A DNA stretch of 64,000 bases, from positions 186,001-250,000 of the forward strand of contig NZ_VCBC01000002.1 of NCBI RefSeq assembly GCF_005843925.1, in the 5' to 3' direction. This DNA comes from Thalassotalea litorea. Its GTDB lineage: Bacteria > Pseudomonadota > Gammaproteobacteria > Enterobacterales > Alteromonadaceae. Position 1 is the first letter of the stretch, and every line of letters begins with the position of its first letter. The notes under the pieces were generated by a model, which was not told where the DNA came from, searched no databases, and worked only from the letters and a program-made list of their open reading frames with translations. Of this stretch, positions 48,756 to 57,533 are shown one piece after another. The position numbers were made by a program, and so were the translations under genes.

Positions 48756-49556
48756 TCACCCGTTAAGGTAAGCAAGGTATCGTTCTACCGCTTCGGCATC
48801 GCCTAAATTGTTTTGTTTAACGCCACACTGATAACGATAGCTAAATACATCAAACCAGAGGTTTAACACATCTCCCGCTCGATGATTGCCGGATAACTGC
48901 AATATCCTCGCGGCGACCTCTGCAGTGGCAAGTTGTTGCTCCTTTTGCGCCGTGCGCACATGATAACGAGACAAAATCTCAGATGCACAGCCATGCTGAG
49001 GCATAACGTGAGGGCGCATTAATTCCGCGGGTACAGAAAGCATCGGGATCTGATGCAAATACGGACTTTTACGATACATTTTCCGAGCCTGTCGCCAAGT
49101 CGCATCGAGCAGAATAAACAAAGGTCTCGATGAATGGCAATTGGGATTGACTGACGTTTTACTGAATTTCTGAATATCGAGTACAGGTTGCTTCTCAACC
49201 GCATATTCCTCGGGAAACACCAGGAACGGCTGATACTCTGCAGATTTTAATAATAAAAGAAGCTCGTCGGCCACTTCGGTGCGATGCCATAAAAACGCCT
49301 TAGTGTCAGGCAAAATATCGGCTATCAAGCGGCCAGTATTGCTGGGTTTTAGTACTTCATCATCGTACATCAATAACGCAAAGCTGGCATTGGCCGACTG
49401 AGGTTTTAATAAACTGCAAATACAATACTTAACATCGATTCGACAGTACTGGCAACGCTCAACACCCGCGCCGCGGGCATTGAAAGGTCGAGTACTAATG
49501 GATTTTCGATATTGAAAAAGTTTATGAACCGCGTGGGGAAAGGTGTCGGGGATCAT
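48756..49556 (-). CDS. DTW domain protein (tRNA-uridine aminocarboxypropyltransferase-like, TapT/YfiP)
   Basis: The 266-residue protein has a cysteine cluster (RCQYCRIDVKYCIC) and the DTW motif (LLDATW) with the following RQARKMYRKS and the C-terminal TAEVAARIL and LNLWFDVF segments. DTW proteins such as E. coli TapT put an acp group on U47 of tRNA (acp3U) using SAM. The product may therefore modify tRNA or, as in some homologues, rRNA. It lies downstream of ycgN (14 bases) on the same strand; the start used is the ATG at 49556. Confidence 0.85.
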   Translation of the reverse strand: MIPDTFPHAVHKLFQYRKSISTRPFNARGAGVERCQYCRIDVKYCICSLLKPQSANASFALLMYDDEVLKPSNTGRLIADILPDTKAFLWHRTEVADELLLLLKSAEYQPFLVFPEEYAVEKQPVLDIQKFSKTSVNPNCHSSRPLFILLDATWRQARKMYRKSPYLHQIPMLSVPAELMRPHVMPQHGCASEILSRYHVRTAQKEQQLATAEVAARILQLSGNHRAGDVLNLWFDVFSYRYQCGVKQNNLGDAEAVERYLAYLNG

Positions 49557-49570
49557 TGTCTGGTAGCCGA

Positions 49571-50119
49571 CTAATCAGTATCGTCTAAAGGCCAGGTAAC
49601 TAAATGATCTTCATAATCGTGAATATCAACCACGTTGTCTTTTAGCACTTTACCCCGTACCGACATACCCGCTTTATGCATTGCCGACTTTTTGCCTTTA
49701 TTTAATAAAGGGTGCCAGGATGGTAACCCTCGACCTTCGTGCAAGCGACGATAACTGCAGCTCGTCGGCATGAAGAAGATATCTTCGAGGTTGTCTTGAG
49801 TCAATTGCACACAATCAGGCACCAGGCGGGTTCTTTCGCTGTACTTGGAGCAACTACAGGTTTTGTCATTCAATAGATGGCAAACAACATTGGTATACAA
49901 TAATTCTTCGCCATCTCGAATATAATCGGTAGGGTTTAGCAACTCGACCGGCTCATGGGCTTCGCCTTGTTCTAAATCTAAGTCATCGTCAGAGTCGTCC
50001 TCAATGATTTTGTGCAAGCAACATTTGCCGCAACCATCACAAATGGCTTCCCATTCAATGCGATTCATTTCTGCCAGAGATTTCTGCTTCCAAAACTCTG
50101 GCGCTAAGGTTTTATTCAA
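49571..50119 (-). CDS. ycgN: YcgN family cysteine cluster protein
   Basis: The 182-residue UPF0260 protein begins FWKQKSLAEMNRIEWEAICDGCGKCCLHKI and continues with NVVCHLLNDKTCSC and PDCVQL, the conserved cysteine pattern (CDGCGKCC, then CxC and C) that probably binds a metal cluster. E. coli YcgN is 153 residues; the extra length is an acidic insertion (DDSDDDLDLEQGEAHEPVE) between HKI and the LLYTNVVC segment. The only usable start is a TTG at 50119, because the upstream ATG is out of frame and FWKQKSLAEM is conserved. The order rnd-ycgL-mltB-ycgN is familiar from related species. Confidence 0.9.
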   Translation of the reverse strand: MNKTLAPEFWKQKSLAEMNRIEWEAICDGCGKCCLHKIIEDDSDDDLDLEQGEAHEPVELLNPTDYIRDGEELLYTNVVCHLLNDKTCSCSKYSERTRLVPDCVQLTQDNLEDIFFMPTSCSYRRLHEGRGLPSWHPLLNKGKKSAMHKAGMSVRGKVLKDNVVDIHDYEDHLVTWPLDDTD

Positions 50120-50174
50120 AATTCATGTCCACATTTACCACAAAACAAAAATGACCCGACAAAGGTAATCTACG

Positions 50175-51218
50175 TTAAGGGTTAAACTTAATACGGTCAG
50201 CAAGATGGCCAACACTGGTGACAAAATAATAGGACAAATTCCAGTGCATCAGGCATTTATAATTATCATAGGCCAGATACGCTCGACCTTTCTCTCCATC
50301 CGGAAAGACCATTGCCGCGGTGATATCAACTTGCGGTAGATCTTGACCATTGAATCGTCGCACACCGGCTTTTTGCCAATCGGCCAATGACATTTCGGTG
50401 CGTTTCCATGCTTTTAACCAATTCGAACGCCCCCCGGTATTTTGTGGGATCGCTAATGAATAATCAAAATTTTCCGGTAATTGCACCTGCCTGGCCCAGG
50501 TAATCGAATCATCCCAACCAACTGATTTCAGATATTTGGCAATCGAAGCAAACACGTCCGTGGTGTTATTCCAGATGTCTTTTTTACCATCGCCATCACC
50601 ATCGGCGGCATAGGCCAAAAATGAACTTGGCATAAACTGGTTATGGCCCATCGCGCCAGCCCAGGAACCTTTCATATCGGTAGGGCTGATATGACCTTGA
50701 TCCAGTATCGTCAACGCATCTTTTAACTGCTTCTTAAAAAACGTTTCCCGGCGGCCTTCATAAGCGAGCGTGCTCAGGGCGGATACAACATTGTAATTAC
50801 CGGTGATATTGCCAAAGTTTGATTCCAGGCCCCATAATGCAACGATAAAACGTGGCTGAACACCATATTCTTTGCCAACTTTTTGCAGTTCAGCCTGATG
50901 CAGCTTCATCATTTCTTTGGCTTTGTTTACCTTCCAGTCAGAAACGCGAACCGGTAAATAGGTTTCGAGTGTTTCAACGCGTTCAGGCTGGTTTTTATCG
51001 GCTTTAATTGCGCGTTTGTGAAACTCCACATCGGCGAACGCAGAATCGATAAGATCCTGGCTAAACCCTTGCTCCAACGCTTCTTTTTTTAAGGTTTCAA
51101 CATACTGGTTAAACCCTTCTTCAGAGAGCTGCTTTTGAGCGAATGTTGCAGGAGAAATGCACGCAGAAGAAATTGCGGTAAAGAAAAAAAATCGACGAAT
51201 TTTGCTTGTTGAAAACAT
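50175..51218 (-). CDS. Lytic murein transglycosylase (MltB family)
   Basis: The protein cleaves the MurNAc-GlcNAc bond of peptidoglycan in the periplasm with formation of 1,6-anhydroMurNAc. The frame opens at a GTG (51233), but the ATG at 51218 has AGGGG upstream and begins a signal peptide (KIRRFFFFTAISSACISPATFA); 347 aa. The catalytic glutamate lies in ALWGLESNFGN, and GAMGHNQFMPSSFLAYAADGDGDG is family-typical, with a calcium-like DGDGDG site. No lipobox is seen, so it is soluble rather than MltB-like membrane-anchored. ycgL lies 14 bases upstream, ycgN downstream. Confidence 0.93.
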   Translation of the reverse strand: MFSTSKIRRFFFFTAISSACISPATFAQKQLSEEGFNQYVETLKKEALEQGFSQDLIDSAFADVEFHKRAIKADKNQPERVETLETYLPVRVSDWKVNKAKEMMKLHQAELQKVGKEYGVQPRFIVALWGLESNFGNITGNYNVVSALSTLAYEGRRETFFKKQLKDALTILDQGHISPTDMKGSWAGAMGHNQFMPSSFLAYAADGDGDGKKDIWNNTTDVFASIAKYLKSVGWDDSITWARQVQLPENFDYSLAIPQNTGGRSNWLKAWKRTEMSLADWQKAGVRRFNGQDLPQVDITAAMVFPDGEKGRAYLAYDNYKCLMHWNLSYYFVTSVGHLADRIKFNP

Positions 51219-51232
51219 AGCAACCCCTATCA

Positions 51233-51511
51233 CTATTGTTGTGGTAATTGATCAGCTTTATGCTGTTTTAATAAGTCTTCGGTTGGGGGCGGTAACTGCA
51301 GATAATAGCCTTTACCCAAAAGCTCAGTTTTCACTTTTTCTATATCTGCTAAAGCCAGTTTATCTCGATTTGACAAATTTACCAAGGTTACCAACTGTGG
51401 TGAGCCAAACGTTTTTAGGAGCGCTTCAGGCACCGCTGAAAAATCATCCCGCTTGACAATATATAAGAAGGTTTGCGGCTTCTTCGGGCTTCGGTAAATC
51501 ACACAAATCAT
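51233..51511 (-). CDS. ycgL: YcgL domain-containing protein
   Basis: The 92-residue protein (DUF709/PF05166) begins ICVIYRSPKKPQTFLYIVKRDDFS and continues VPEALLKTFGSPQLV, the family signature. Structures exist, but no function is established. The start is the ATG at 51511. It lies between rnd and the MltB gene on the same strand, the order seen in related genera, and its stop adjoins the mltB leader. Confidence 0.92.
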   Translation of the reverse strand: MICVIYRSPKKPQTFLYIVKRDDFSAVPEALLKTFGSPQLVTLVNLSNRDKLALADIEKVKTELLGKGYYLQLPPPTEDLLKQHKADQLPQQ

Positions 51512-51713
51512 AATTTAGTCACTGGCTTGAAAATGGCTCAGCAATATACCACGCTACGCCAATCAGGCCAACGCCTTACTCGATTTTAGTGGGCGAAAGA
51601 CGGCTTACGATGACGCGGCTAATGCTAACAGTTGCTTAACTTAATAACGGAATCACTGAAACATAAACAACCGAATTGAAACCAATCTTCATTGTTGTGC
51701 GTTCACTTCACAG

Positions 51714-52856
51714 CTAAAGCTTAAAGCCCCCTTTGGAAAATTCGAGCAAATCTTTTTCAAAAAGTTCCCCACGCCAGCCATTAATCAGATCGACCTGCTC
51801 TGGCTGTAAATGCTGATCATTTAATTCCCAAAACCAGCTTAGGTACTGATTCATATGCTTTTTACCAGCAACAACGGGTAATTCCAGCTGCTGTTGTTCG
51901 GCCAGTTTGCCCAAATAGGTTTTTAAATTTTTGAATATATTTTTGTAACCCGGATAGCTATCCAAGCGAGAGATTGGTTTCGGTAGGTGTTCGGGTGGCG
52001 TTTTCGTCGCCTGGCGGATCACGGCTAACATCGCCTTCCCCTGATGGCGGACATCAAGAATATCAATGCCCTCATAGCTGGCCATAGCACCGACATTGCT
52101 GGGTTTACGCCGCGCCAAAATTAACAAGGTGTTGTCTTTGGCAATAAAATTTAAAGGCAGATTACGTTTAACCGCTAATTGATAGCGCCAGGCGTATAAC
52201 TGCTGCAGCACAGCAAGCTGTGAGGAATTTAGCCGAAACGCTTGTTTGTTGTCCAGATATAATTCTTGTGGTTCCAGCGGCTGGAACTTTTTATCGATCA
52301 TGCGAGTGCTATCTTGCATTGCCTGCTCAAACCAACCTGCGGTTTCAAGCTCTTGCAATATTTGCCCACTGACCTGATGTAAATAACGCACATCAGCCGC
52401 CGCATAAACTAACTGGCTTTCTGACAATGGTCGTTTCATCCAATTGGTACGGGATTCACTTTTATCTAGCTCTATCTCAAGGTAATGCTGGATCATCGCC
52501 GCATAACCTAATGATAGGCCGTGCCCTAAAAATGCCATCGCGATTTGCGAATCAAGCATATTCGCGGGTTTGCAGTTTCCAGCATGCAAAAACACTTCGA
52601 GATCTTCGGAGCAGGAATGAAGTATCTTAAATATTTCAGGGGATTCGAGTAATTGCCAAAATGGCGTAAGATCGGTGACAGCAAGTGGATCAATCAACAC
52701 TAATCGATTGCCATCACAAGCCTGGATAAGTCCTAAATTGGGAAACAATGTACGAGTTCTGACAAATTCAGTATCGACAGCGAGGACAGCGTCAGATGTG
52801 ACGGACTGACAAAAGGAATCCAGAGCGGATTGATCTTGTATATATTCAGCTTGCAC
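51714..52856 (-). CDS. rnd: Ribonuclease D
   Basis: RNase D is a 3'-5' exoribonuclease that trims tRNA precursors. The protein has the DEDD exonuclease domain (AVDTEFVRTRTLFP, DLEVFLHAG-type text, then AAADVRYLHQV) and a C-terminal HRDC domain (around LNSSQLAVLQQLYAWRYQLA). The open frame reaches 52886, but the GTG at 52856 follows a CGGAGAAACT site and gives a start close to the conserved YIQDQSALDSF, so I begin there (380 aa; E. coli 375). It is the first gene of rnd-ycgL-mltB-ycgN. Confidence 0.92.
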   Translation of the reverse strand: MQAEYIQDQSALDSFCQSVTSDAVLAVDTEFVRTRTLFPNLGLIQACDGNRLVLIDPLAVTDLTPFWQLLESPEIFKILHSCSEDLEVFLHAGNCKPANMLDSQIAMAFLGHGLSLGYAAMIQHYLEIELDKSESRTNWMKRPLSESQLVYAAADVRYLHQVSGQILQELETAGWFEQAMQDSTRMIDKKFQPLEPQELYLDNKQAFRLNSSQLAVLQQLYAWRYQLAVKRNLPLNFIAKDNTLLILARRKPSNVGAMASYEGIDILDVRHQGKAMLAVIRQATKTPPEHLPKPISRLDSYPGYKNIFKNLKTYLGKLAEQQQLELPVVAGKKHMNQYLSWFWELNDQHLQPEQVDLINGWRGELFEKDLLEFSKGGFKL

Positions 52857-52886
52857 AGTTTCTCCGGGGGCTTGGCAGATTGGCAA

Positions 52887-53164
52887 TTATTTAATTACAG
52901 CAGTTCATGCAATACAACGGCAGACAACATCCACCAAAAACAATATGTTAGCAATAATCGAAAACAATACCAATGCTTATATTTATCTGGCCAATGACCA
53001 AGCATCTAACGCAGTAAAATACCTGTATCACCTCTCAAGCATCTGCAAAGTAATTTCCAGCGCGTCCTTTGTCATCACAAGATAGGTTGATTAAGACAAA
53101 TTGGGTGCAGTAATTGCAAAATCTCACGAGGAAAGTCACACTAAAACTCAGCAGAGAAAAACAC
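52887..53164. other. Gap upstream of rnd without a recognisable gene
   Basis: The gap probably holds the rnd promoter. No ORF, repeat or strong hairpin is visible before the fadD terminator at 53165. Confidence 0.35.
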
Positions 53165-53202
53165 AAAAGCGTGGGTCAGAACCAAACTGACACCACGCTT
53201 TT
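53165..53202 (-). terminator. Rho-independent terminator of fadD
   Basis: A 10-bp stem AAAAGCGTGG/CCACGCTTTT (53165-53174 with 53193-53202) has an inner GTCAG/CTGAC arm (53175-53179 with 53187-53191). It lies 35 bases past the fadD stop. On the minus strand it is followed by a T-rich run (TTTTGTGTTTTT). Confidence 0.9.
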
Positions 53203-53236
53203 ATTGATCATTTGACGGTACCGTCTGACTTGCTCG

Positions 53237-54892
53237 TTATCTAAGCTCCCGGCGTAAAATCTTGCCGACATTACTTTTTGGCAGTTCATCTTTGAATTCC
53301 ACCAGTTTAGGAACCTTATAGTTGGTTAAATGCTGTTTACAGTGTTTGATCAAATCTTTTTCACACAGCTGGGTATTACGAGTCACCACAAATATCTTAA
53401 CCATTTCGCCGCTGACGTCATGAGGAATACCAATTGCCGCAGCCTCAATAATATCCGTATGCATCATCACAACTTCTTCGATTTCATTGGGAAATACATT
53501 AAAGCCAGACACGATAATCATGTCCTTTTTACGGTCAACAATTTTAAAGTAACCATTTTCGTCCATCGTGGCGATATCGCCGGTATATAGCCAGCCATCT
53601 TTTAACACTTCGTCAGTGGCTTCCGGACGATTGTAGTACCCTTTCATCACTTGTGGACCTTTAACGATCATCTCACCCGCTTCACCCACCGGGCGTTCAT
53701 TGCCCAATTCATCAATCACTTTTACGTCAGTAGACGGTGCCGGCAAACCAATTGTACCGTTATAGGCTTTTTGATTATATGGACTTACGGTTACTAAAGG
53801 CGCACATTCAGTTAAACCATAACCTTCCAATAATCGGGTGCGGGTTACTTGCTGCCAACGCTCAGCAACAGGTTGTTGCACCGCCATACCGCCGCCTAAC
53901 GCCAGTTTAAGGTGGCTAAAATCCAGATCTTTAAAGCCTTTGGTATTAAGCAGACCATTAAACAGAGTGTTTACTCCGGTTAACGTCGTAAATTTATACT
54001 TTTTCAACTCTTTAACAAAATTAGGCATATCTCTTGGGTTGGTGATCAATAAATTAGTCCCGCCCAGAGTTATAAACAGCATGCAATTCGCGGTCAATGC
54101 AAAGATGTGATAAAGCGGCAGTGCAGTGACCACAAACTCCTTACCATCTTCCAATATTGGTCCTAAAAAGGCTTTGGCTTGTTCGAGGTTGGCGATCATA
54201 TTGCGATGGGTCAGCATCGCGCCTTTGGACACACCTGTCGTACCACCGGTGTATTGCAAAAATGCCAAATCGTCCCCACTGACAGCAACGGGTTGGAAAT
54301 TTAGCCTAGCGCCTTTATCCAATACCTGATTAAAGTTAATGGTATTGTTTAACTTAAAGGCAGGTACCATTTTTTTCACATGGCGAACCACCAGGTTGAC
54401 CAAATTGCCTTTTAGGAAACCAAGACGATCCCCCAGGGACGTTAAAATGACTTTCTCAACCGGAGTATCATCAATGACCTCCTCTAAGGTATGGGCAAAG
54501 TTTTCAATGATAACGATGGCTTGGGTGCCAGAATCATTAAGCTGGTGCTTTAATTCCCGAGCTGTATATAACGGGTTGACATTAACAATGGTTAATCCTG
54601 CCAATAAACCGCCAAATAATGCAATTGGATATTGCAAAGTATTGGGCACCATAATGGCTAGCTTGTCGCCTTTTTTTAAGCCCAAATCTTGTTGCAAATA
54701 GGCTGCGAAAGCTGTGGCTTGCTCAGCCAACTGGCGATAAGACAACTTCACATCCATATTAATGAATGCAATATTGTCCGCATACTGCTGGCTGTATTTA
54801 ATCAATAATTCCGCTAAAGATTGATACTTATCGGCATCAATTTCTGCCGGTACTCCGGGAGGATAACTTTTTTCAAGCCAAATTTTATCCAC
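53237..54892 (-). CDS. fadD: Long-chain-fatty-acid-CoA ligase
   Basis: FadD activates exogenous long-chain fatty acids as acyl-CoA at the inner membrane for beta-oxidation. The 551-residue protein has the AMP-binding P-loop [20 protein letters not shown], the YTGDIA signature and the C-terminal lysine region ([12 protein letters not shown]), together with the FadD N-terminus [17 protein letters not shown]. It starts with GTG at 54892, preceded by AGGAG about 7 bases away. rnd lies downstream on the same strand and the hydrolase gene upstream. Confidence 0.93.
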   Translation of the reverse strand: MDKIWLEKSYPPGVPAEIDADKYQSLAELLIKYSQQYADNIAFINMDVKLSYRQLAEQATAFAAYLQQDLGLKKGDKLAIMVPNTLQYPIALFGGLLAGLTIVNVNPLYTARELKHQLNDSGTQAIVIIENFAHTLEEVIDDTPVEKVILTSLGDRLGFLKGNLVNLVVRHVKKMVPAFKLNNTINFNQVLDKGARLNFQPVAVSGDDLAFLQYTGGTTGVSKGAMLTHRNMIANLEQAKAFLGPILEDGKEFVVTALPLYHIFALTANCMLFITLGGTNLLITNPRDMPNFVKELKKYKFTTLTGVNTLFNGLLNTKGFKDLDFSHLKLALGGGMAVQQPVAERWQQVTRTRLLEGYGLTECAPLVTVSPYNQKAYNGTIGLPAPSTDVKVIDELGNERPVGEAGEMIVKGPQVMKGYYNRPEATDEVLKDGWLYTGDIATMDENGYFKIVDRKKDMIIVSGFNVFPNEIEEVVMMHTDIIEAAAIGIPHDVSGEMVKIFVVTRNTQLCEKDLIKHCKQHLTNYKVPKLVEFKDELPKSNVGKILRRELR

Positions 54893-55236
54893 AACACTTC
54901 TCCTAAAATTTTTCAGAGCATCGTTTATTATCTGAATTTGTTTTAATCAAGCACACGCTATGCGGGAATACTCAACTTCGATGCCGTATCATTATTGTTT
55001 TTGTCGCAGGCAGCTAAATCGCAGATGAGCTGAAAAACACCTATTCAACCTTTAACTAAGGCACAGATAAGAATTAAGTTAGCTCAATTATAGTCGAATT
55101 GTGTGCAGGCTCTGCTTAACCACGAAAGTGCTCTATGATTCCACACTGGGGGCTAAAAGCAAGAGGTAAGACCAGAAAACTTACATTCTTGTCATCGCTC
55201 GGTCATAAAATCAGCAACGTATTCACCCACTTGGGA
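54893..55236. other. fadD upstream region without a gene
   Basis: This 344-bp gap upstream of fadD should contain its promoter. I looked for FadR-like or PsrA-like operators and found none that I would defend. No ORF is convincing. Confidence 0.35.
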
Positions 55237-56115
55237 TTAAGTGCGTAAATATTTTGTTAATTGTTCAATGAATGAATCCACATCTTCCATATGAACATGA
55301 TGGCCGCCACTCAATTTTACAGAGTCTAATTGTCGGTACACACCTTGCCACTGGGTAATTCCTGTTCGCACCGAAGCAAAGCCAGTATCGCCATAGAACA
55401 CCGTAACGGGGCAATCAATATGGGCAATGATTTGTGCCACTTCGGGCATTGAGTAGCGAATCACTGAGGTATTTCGAACCCGAGGGTCAGACAACCATTG
55501 ATAATCCTCACCGATTTGTTTCATGCTTCGTTGAGTTAGGCGTTTTGCTTGTGGGTATTTAAGATCCGAAACATTGATTCGTGCCTGAATCGCGGTTTCC
55601 AGTTGTTGATGTCGGCTCTTCAATCGGGTTTTCTGACGGCTTAAAATACCATCACGTAACTGTACGGATGGGTGTTCGGCAAGTGGTAGTAAACCAATCC
55701 CTTCGATAAGGAATAGTGATTTAACCCGTTCATTAAATGCAGAGGTAAATAAGTTTGCTACCATCGCCCCCATAGAATGCCCTAATAAAATCACTTGCTG
55801 CCAATTTTGCGCGTCAATCAGTTGATATAAGTCGTCTACCCAGTCAGTAAAATAATAGTAGGCATCTGAGGAACGATGCGATGACAATCCGTGCCCTGCC
55901 CAATCAATGGCGACAAAATAATATTGTTCTAATAGCTGCGAATTCAATTGCTGCAGTGATTCCATCATCGGGGTAAAGCTTGCGGCATTATCAAGCCAGC
56001 CATGCAGGCATAACACGACCTGCCCTTCCGGGTTTCCTATAGTAAGTGCTGCCAACTGGAAAGTGTTGTTGGTTTCGCCTTTATTGAGGTAAAACTGTTT
56101 ACGATTAATTGTCAT
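55237..56115 (-). CDS. Alpha/beta hydrolase, unknown substrate
   Basis: The 292-residue protein is an alpha/beta-hydrolase-fold enzyme. It has VVLCLHGWLDNAASF (oxyanion hole), FVAIDWAGHGLSSH, the nucleophile elbow LLGHSMGAMVA with the catalytic serine, and a late histidine region SGGHHVHME. The acid is probably in VFYGDTGF. The fold does not tell the substrate. Its start overlaps the stop of the M50-type gene (ATGA), so the two are translationally coupled. It is the last gene of the yoaA-tsaB unit, and fadD lies about 350 bases further on. Confidence 0.85.
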   Translation of the reverse strand: MTINRKQFYLNKGETNNTFQLAALTIGNPEGQVVLCLHGWLDNAASFTPMMESLQQLNSQLLEQYYFVAIDWAGHGLSSHRSSDAYYYFTDWVDDLYQLIDAQNWQQVILLGHSMGAMVANLFTSAFNERVKSLFLIEGIGLLPLAEHPSVQLRDGILSRQKTRLKSRHQQLETAIQARINVSDLKYPQAKRLTQRSMKQIGEDYQWLSDPRVRNTSVIRYSMPEVAQIIAHIDCPVTVFYGDTGFASVRTGITQWQGVYRQLDSVKLSGGHHVHMEDVDSFIEQLTKYLRT

Positions 56116-56771
56116 GCTTTACTTCCCTGACTACGTCGCCCTAAAAATAACAGTGCCCAAATAGCCATCGTCAGCCAGATCAATATCCACACAAATGCCG
56201 GAATATAAGTAAGTTGGGCCAAAGAATAGGCATCATTTTTTTGCGGGGTTGACCACAAATACCAGGGGCTTTGCAACGCGTTTAACATCACGATTAGCGC
56301 TATGATTTTTAAGATTGGCGCTAACCAAGTGGCTCGACTGTAGGTTAGTTTCAACACAAAAATGGCACCGAGCACGAAACAAATAAATGCGGTAAGTATA
56401 TCCTTCACCCATAAAACACAGGTCAGAAGGATTAGTACAATCAGCATTGTACTGATTATTTTAGCCCCCTGACGATGTGCGCCTGTGCCAAGGTACATTA
56501 GCATCCCAAAGAATACGGCGCCGGCATAACCGCTGAATGCGGTTACGATTGAGTTGCCACCAGCGCTGGTACATAAGCCTGCGCCATTGGCAAATAATTG
56601 GATGCGAATGATCCTGCCACCGGTTAGCATCGCCGCTAAACCATGGCTAATTTCATGGAAGAAGCTTTCCAGCCATTGAAACGGGATATTCACAACGGGA
56701 ATTTGGCTAAGTAATATCGCGACTAACACTAAAAACCAGAAGTTTTGTAAAGGTAATCCAATGGACTTCAT
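56112..56771 (-). CDS. M50-type membrane metallopeptidase (M50B-like)
   Basis: The 219-residue protein has about six membrane segments and a zinc motif HEISH (in FFHEISHGLAAMLTGG), placed as in the M50B/site-2-like family. The product could be an intramembrane protease, but no substrate is evident, and the second metal-binding region (usually NxxPxxxxDG) is not clear. The frame opens at a TTG (56801), but the ATG at 56771 is preferred; AAGGAGAAG lies 12 bases upstream. The gene overlaps the hydrolase gene by 4 bases. Confidence 0.75.
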   Translation of the reverse strand: MKSIGLPLQNFWFLVLVAILLSQIPVVNIPFQWLESFFHEISHGLAAMLTGGRIIRIQLFANGAGLCTSAGGNSIVTAFSGYAGAVFFGMLMYLGTGAHRQGAKIISTMLIVLILLTCVLWVKDILTAFICFVLGAIFVLKLTYSRATWLAPILKIIALIVMLNALQSPWYLWSTPQKNDAYSLAQLTYIPAFVWILIWLTMAIWALLFLGRRSQGSKA

Positions 56772-56799
56772 TACCGATTTCTTCTCCTTAAGAAATGAC

Positions 56800-56824
56800 A
56801 ATCAAGGGGTCAGCTCCCTTGATT
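56800..56824. repeat. GGGGTCAG repeat copy (hairpin) between tsaB and the M50 gene
   Basis: AATCAAGGG and CCCTTGATT (56800-56808 and 56816-56824) form a 9-bp hairpin with GTCAGCT in the loop. The TCAAGGGGTCAG core is the same as in copies near 59600 and 62800. Confidence 0.7.
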
Positions 56825-56828
56825 AAAT

Positions 56829-57533
56829 TTACTCCTTACCAGGAAGCTTTTTCCAGGTAACCGTATCGCGCACATAAACCGGTTGAGCCAAAGCGGCACT
56901 TACGCCCTCACCGTCGGTAAAGGCTTTGGCACCGATGGCAAGCATATATTGCGCCTGCGGAAAGCGTATCTGTTCGTCAATTCGATTTAACTGACAATCC
57001 TTCAGTGCCTCGCTATAGGACTGCCAGGCAGAGCCAACACCAGCCACCTGGTTATGATTGATTGCTAATTCATTAAGTTTTCCCGCCAACAGCTCCGGAG
57101 AAAATACCTGCTCTGGCACTAACGGTTGCATAATACTATTGTCATCTGCCTGAAAAGCGCCGCAATATATTTCAGACATACGTGCATCAATGGCGGCCAC
57201 TGCAATCGACGCTTTGGTCTGCTCAAATGCCTGTTGAGCCATGGTTTGTAATGTCGATACTCCGACAACCGGTAATCCTGAAGAATACGCCAACCCTTGA
57301 GCCACACCAATGCCGATACGCACACCGGTAAAACTGCCAGGACCTCGACCGAAAATCAAACCGTCCAGCTGCTTTAAATTCACCCCAGCTTCCTTGAGCA
57401 CTTCATCCACTTGAGGAAGTAATAATTTACTGTGGGATTGCGGACTTAGTGCATAGCGGCAAAAATGCTCGCCTTGGTATTGAAGGGCGACAGAACAGGC
57501 TTCTGTTGAAGCGTCAATGGCCAAATAGTTCAC
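56829..57533 (-). CDS. tsaB: tRNA t6A biosynthesis protein TsaB
   Basis: TsaB is a scaffold of the TsaBDE complex that makes N6-threonylcarbamoyladenosine at position 37 of ANN-reading tRNAs. The 234-residue actin-fold protein begins NYLAIDASTEACSVAL and has GRGPGSFTGVRIGIG and AIDARMSEIYCG, the TsaB signatures. It starts with a GTG that overlaps the yoaA stop (GTGA, 4 bases), as in other gammaproteobacteria (the E. coli yeaZ-yoaA pair). A GGGGTCAG repeat lies in the gap to the next gene. Confidence 0.95.
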   Translation of the reverse strand: MNYLAIDASTEACSVALQYQGEHFCRYALSPQSHSKLLLPQVDEVLKEAGVNLKQLDGLIFGRGPGSFTGVRIGIGVAQGLAYSSGLPVVGVSTLQTMAQQAFEQTKASIAVAAIDARMSEIYCGAFQADDNSIMQPLVPEQVFSPELLAGKLNELAINHNQVAGVGSAWQSYSEALKDCQLNRIDEQIRFPQAQYMLAIGAKAFTDGEGVSAALAQPVYVRDTVTWKKLPGKE

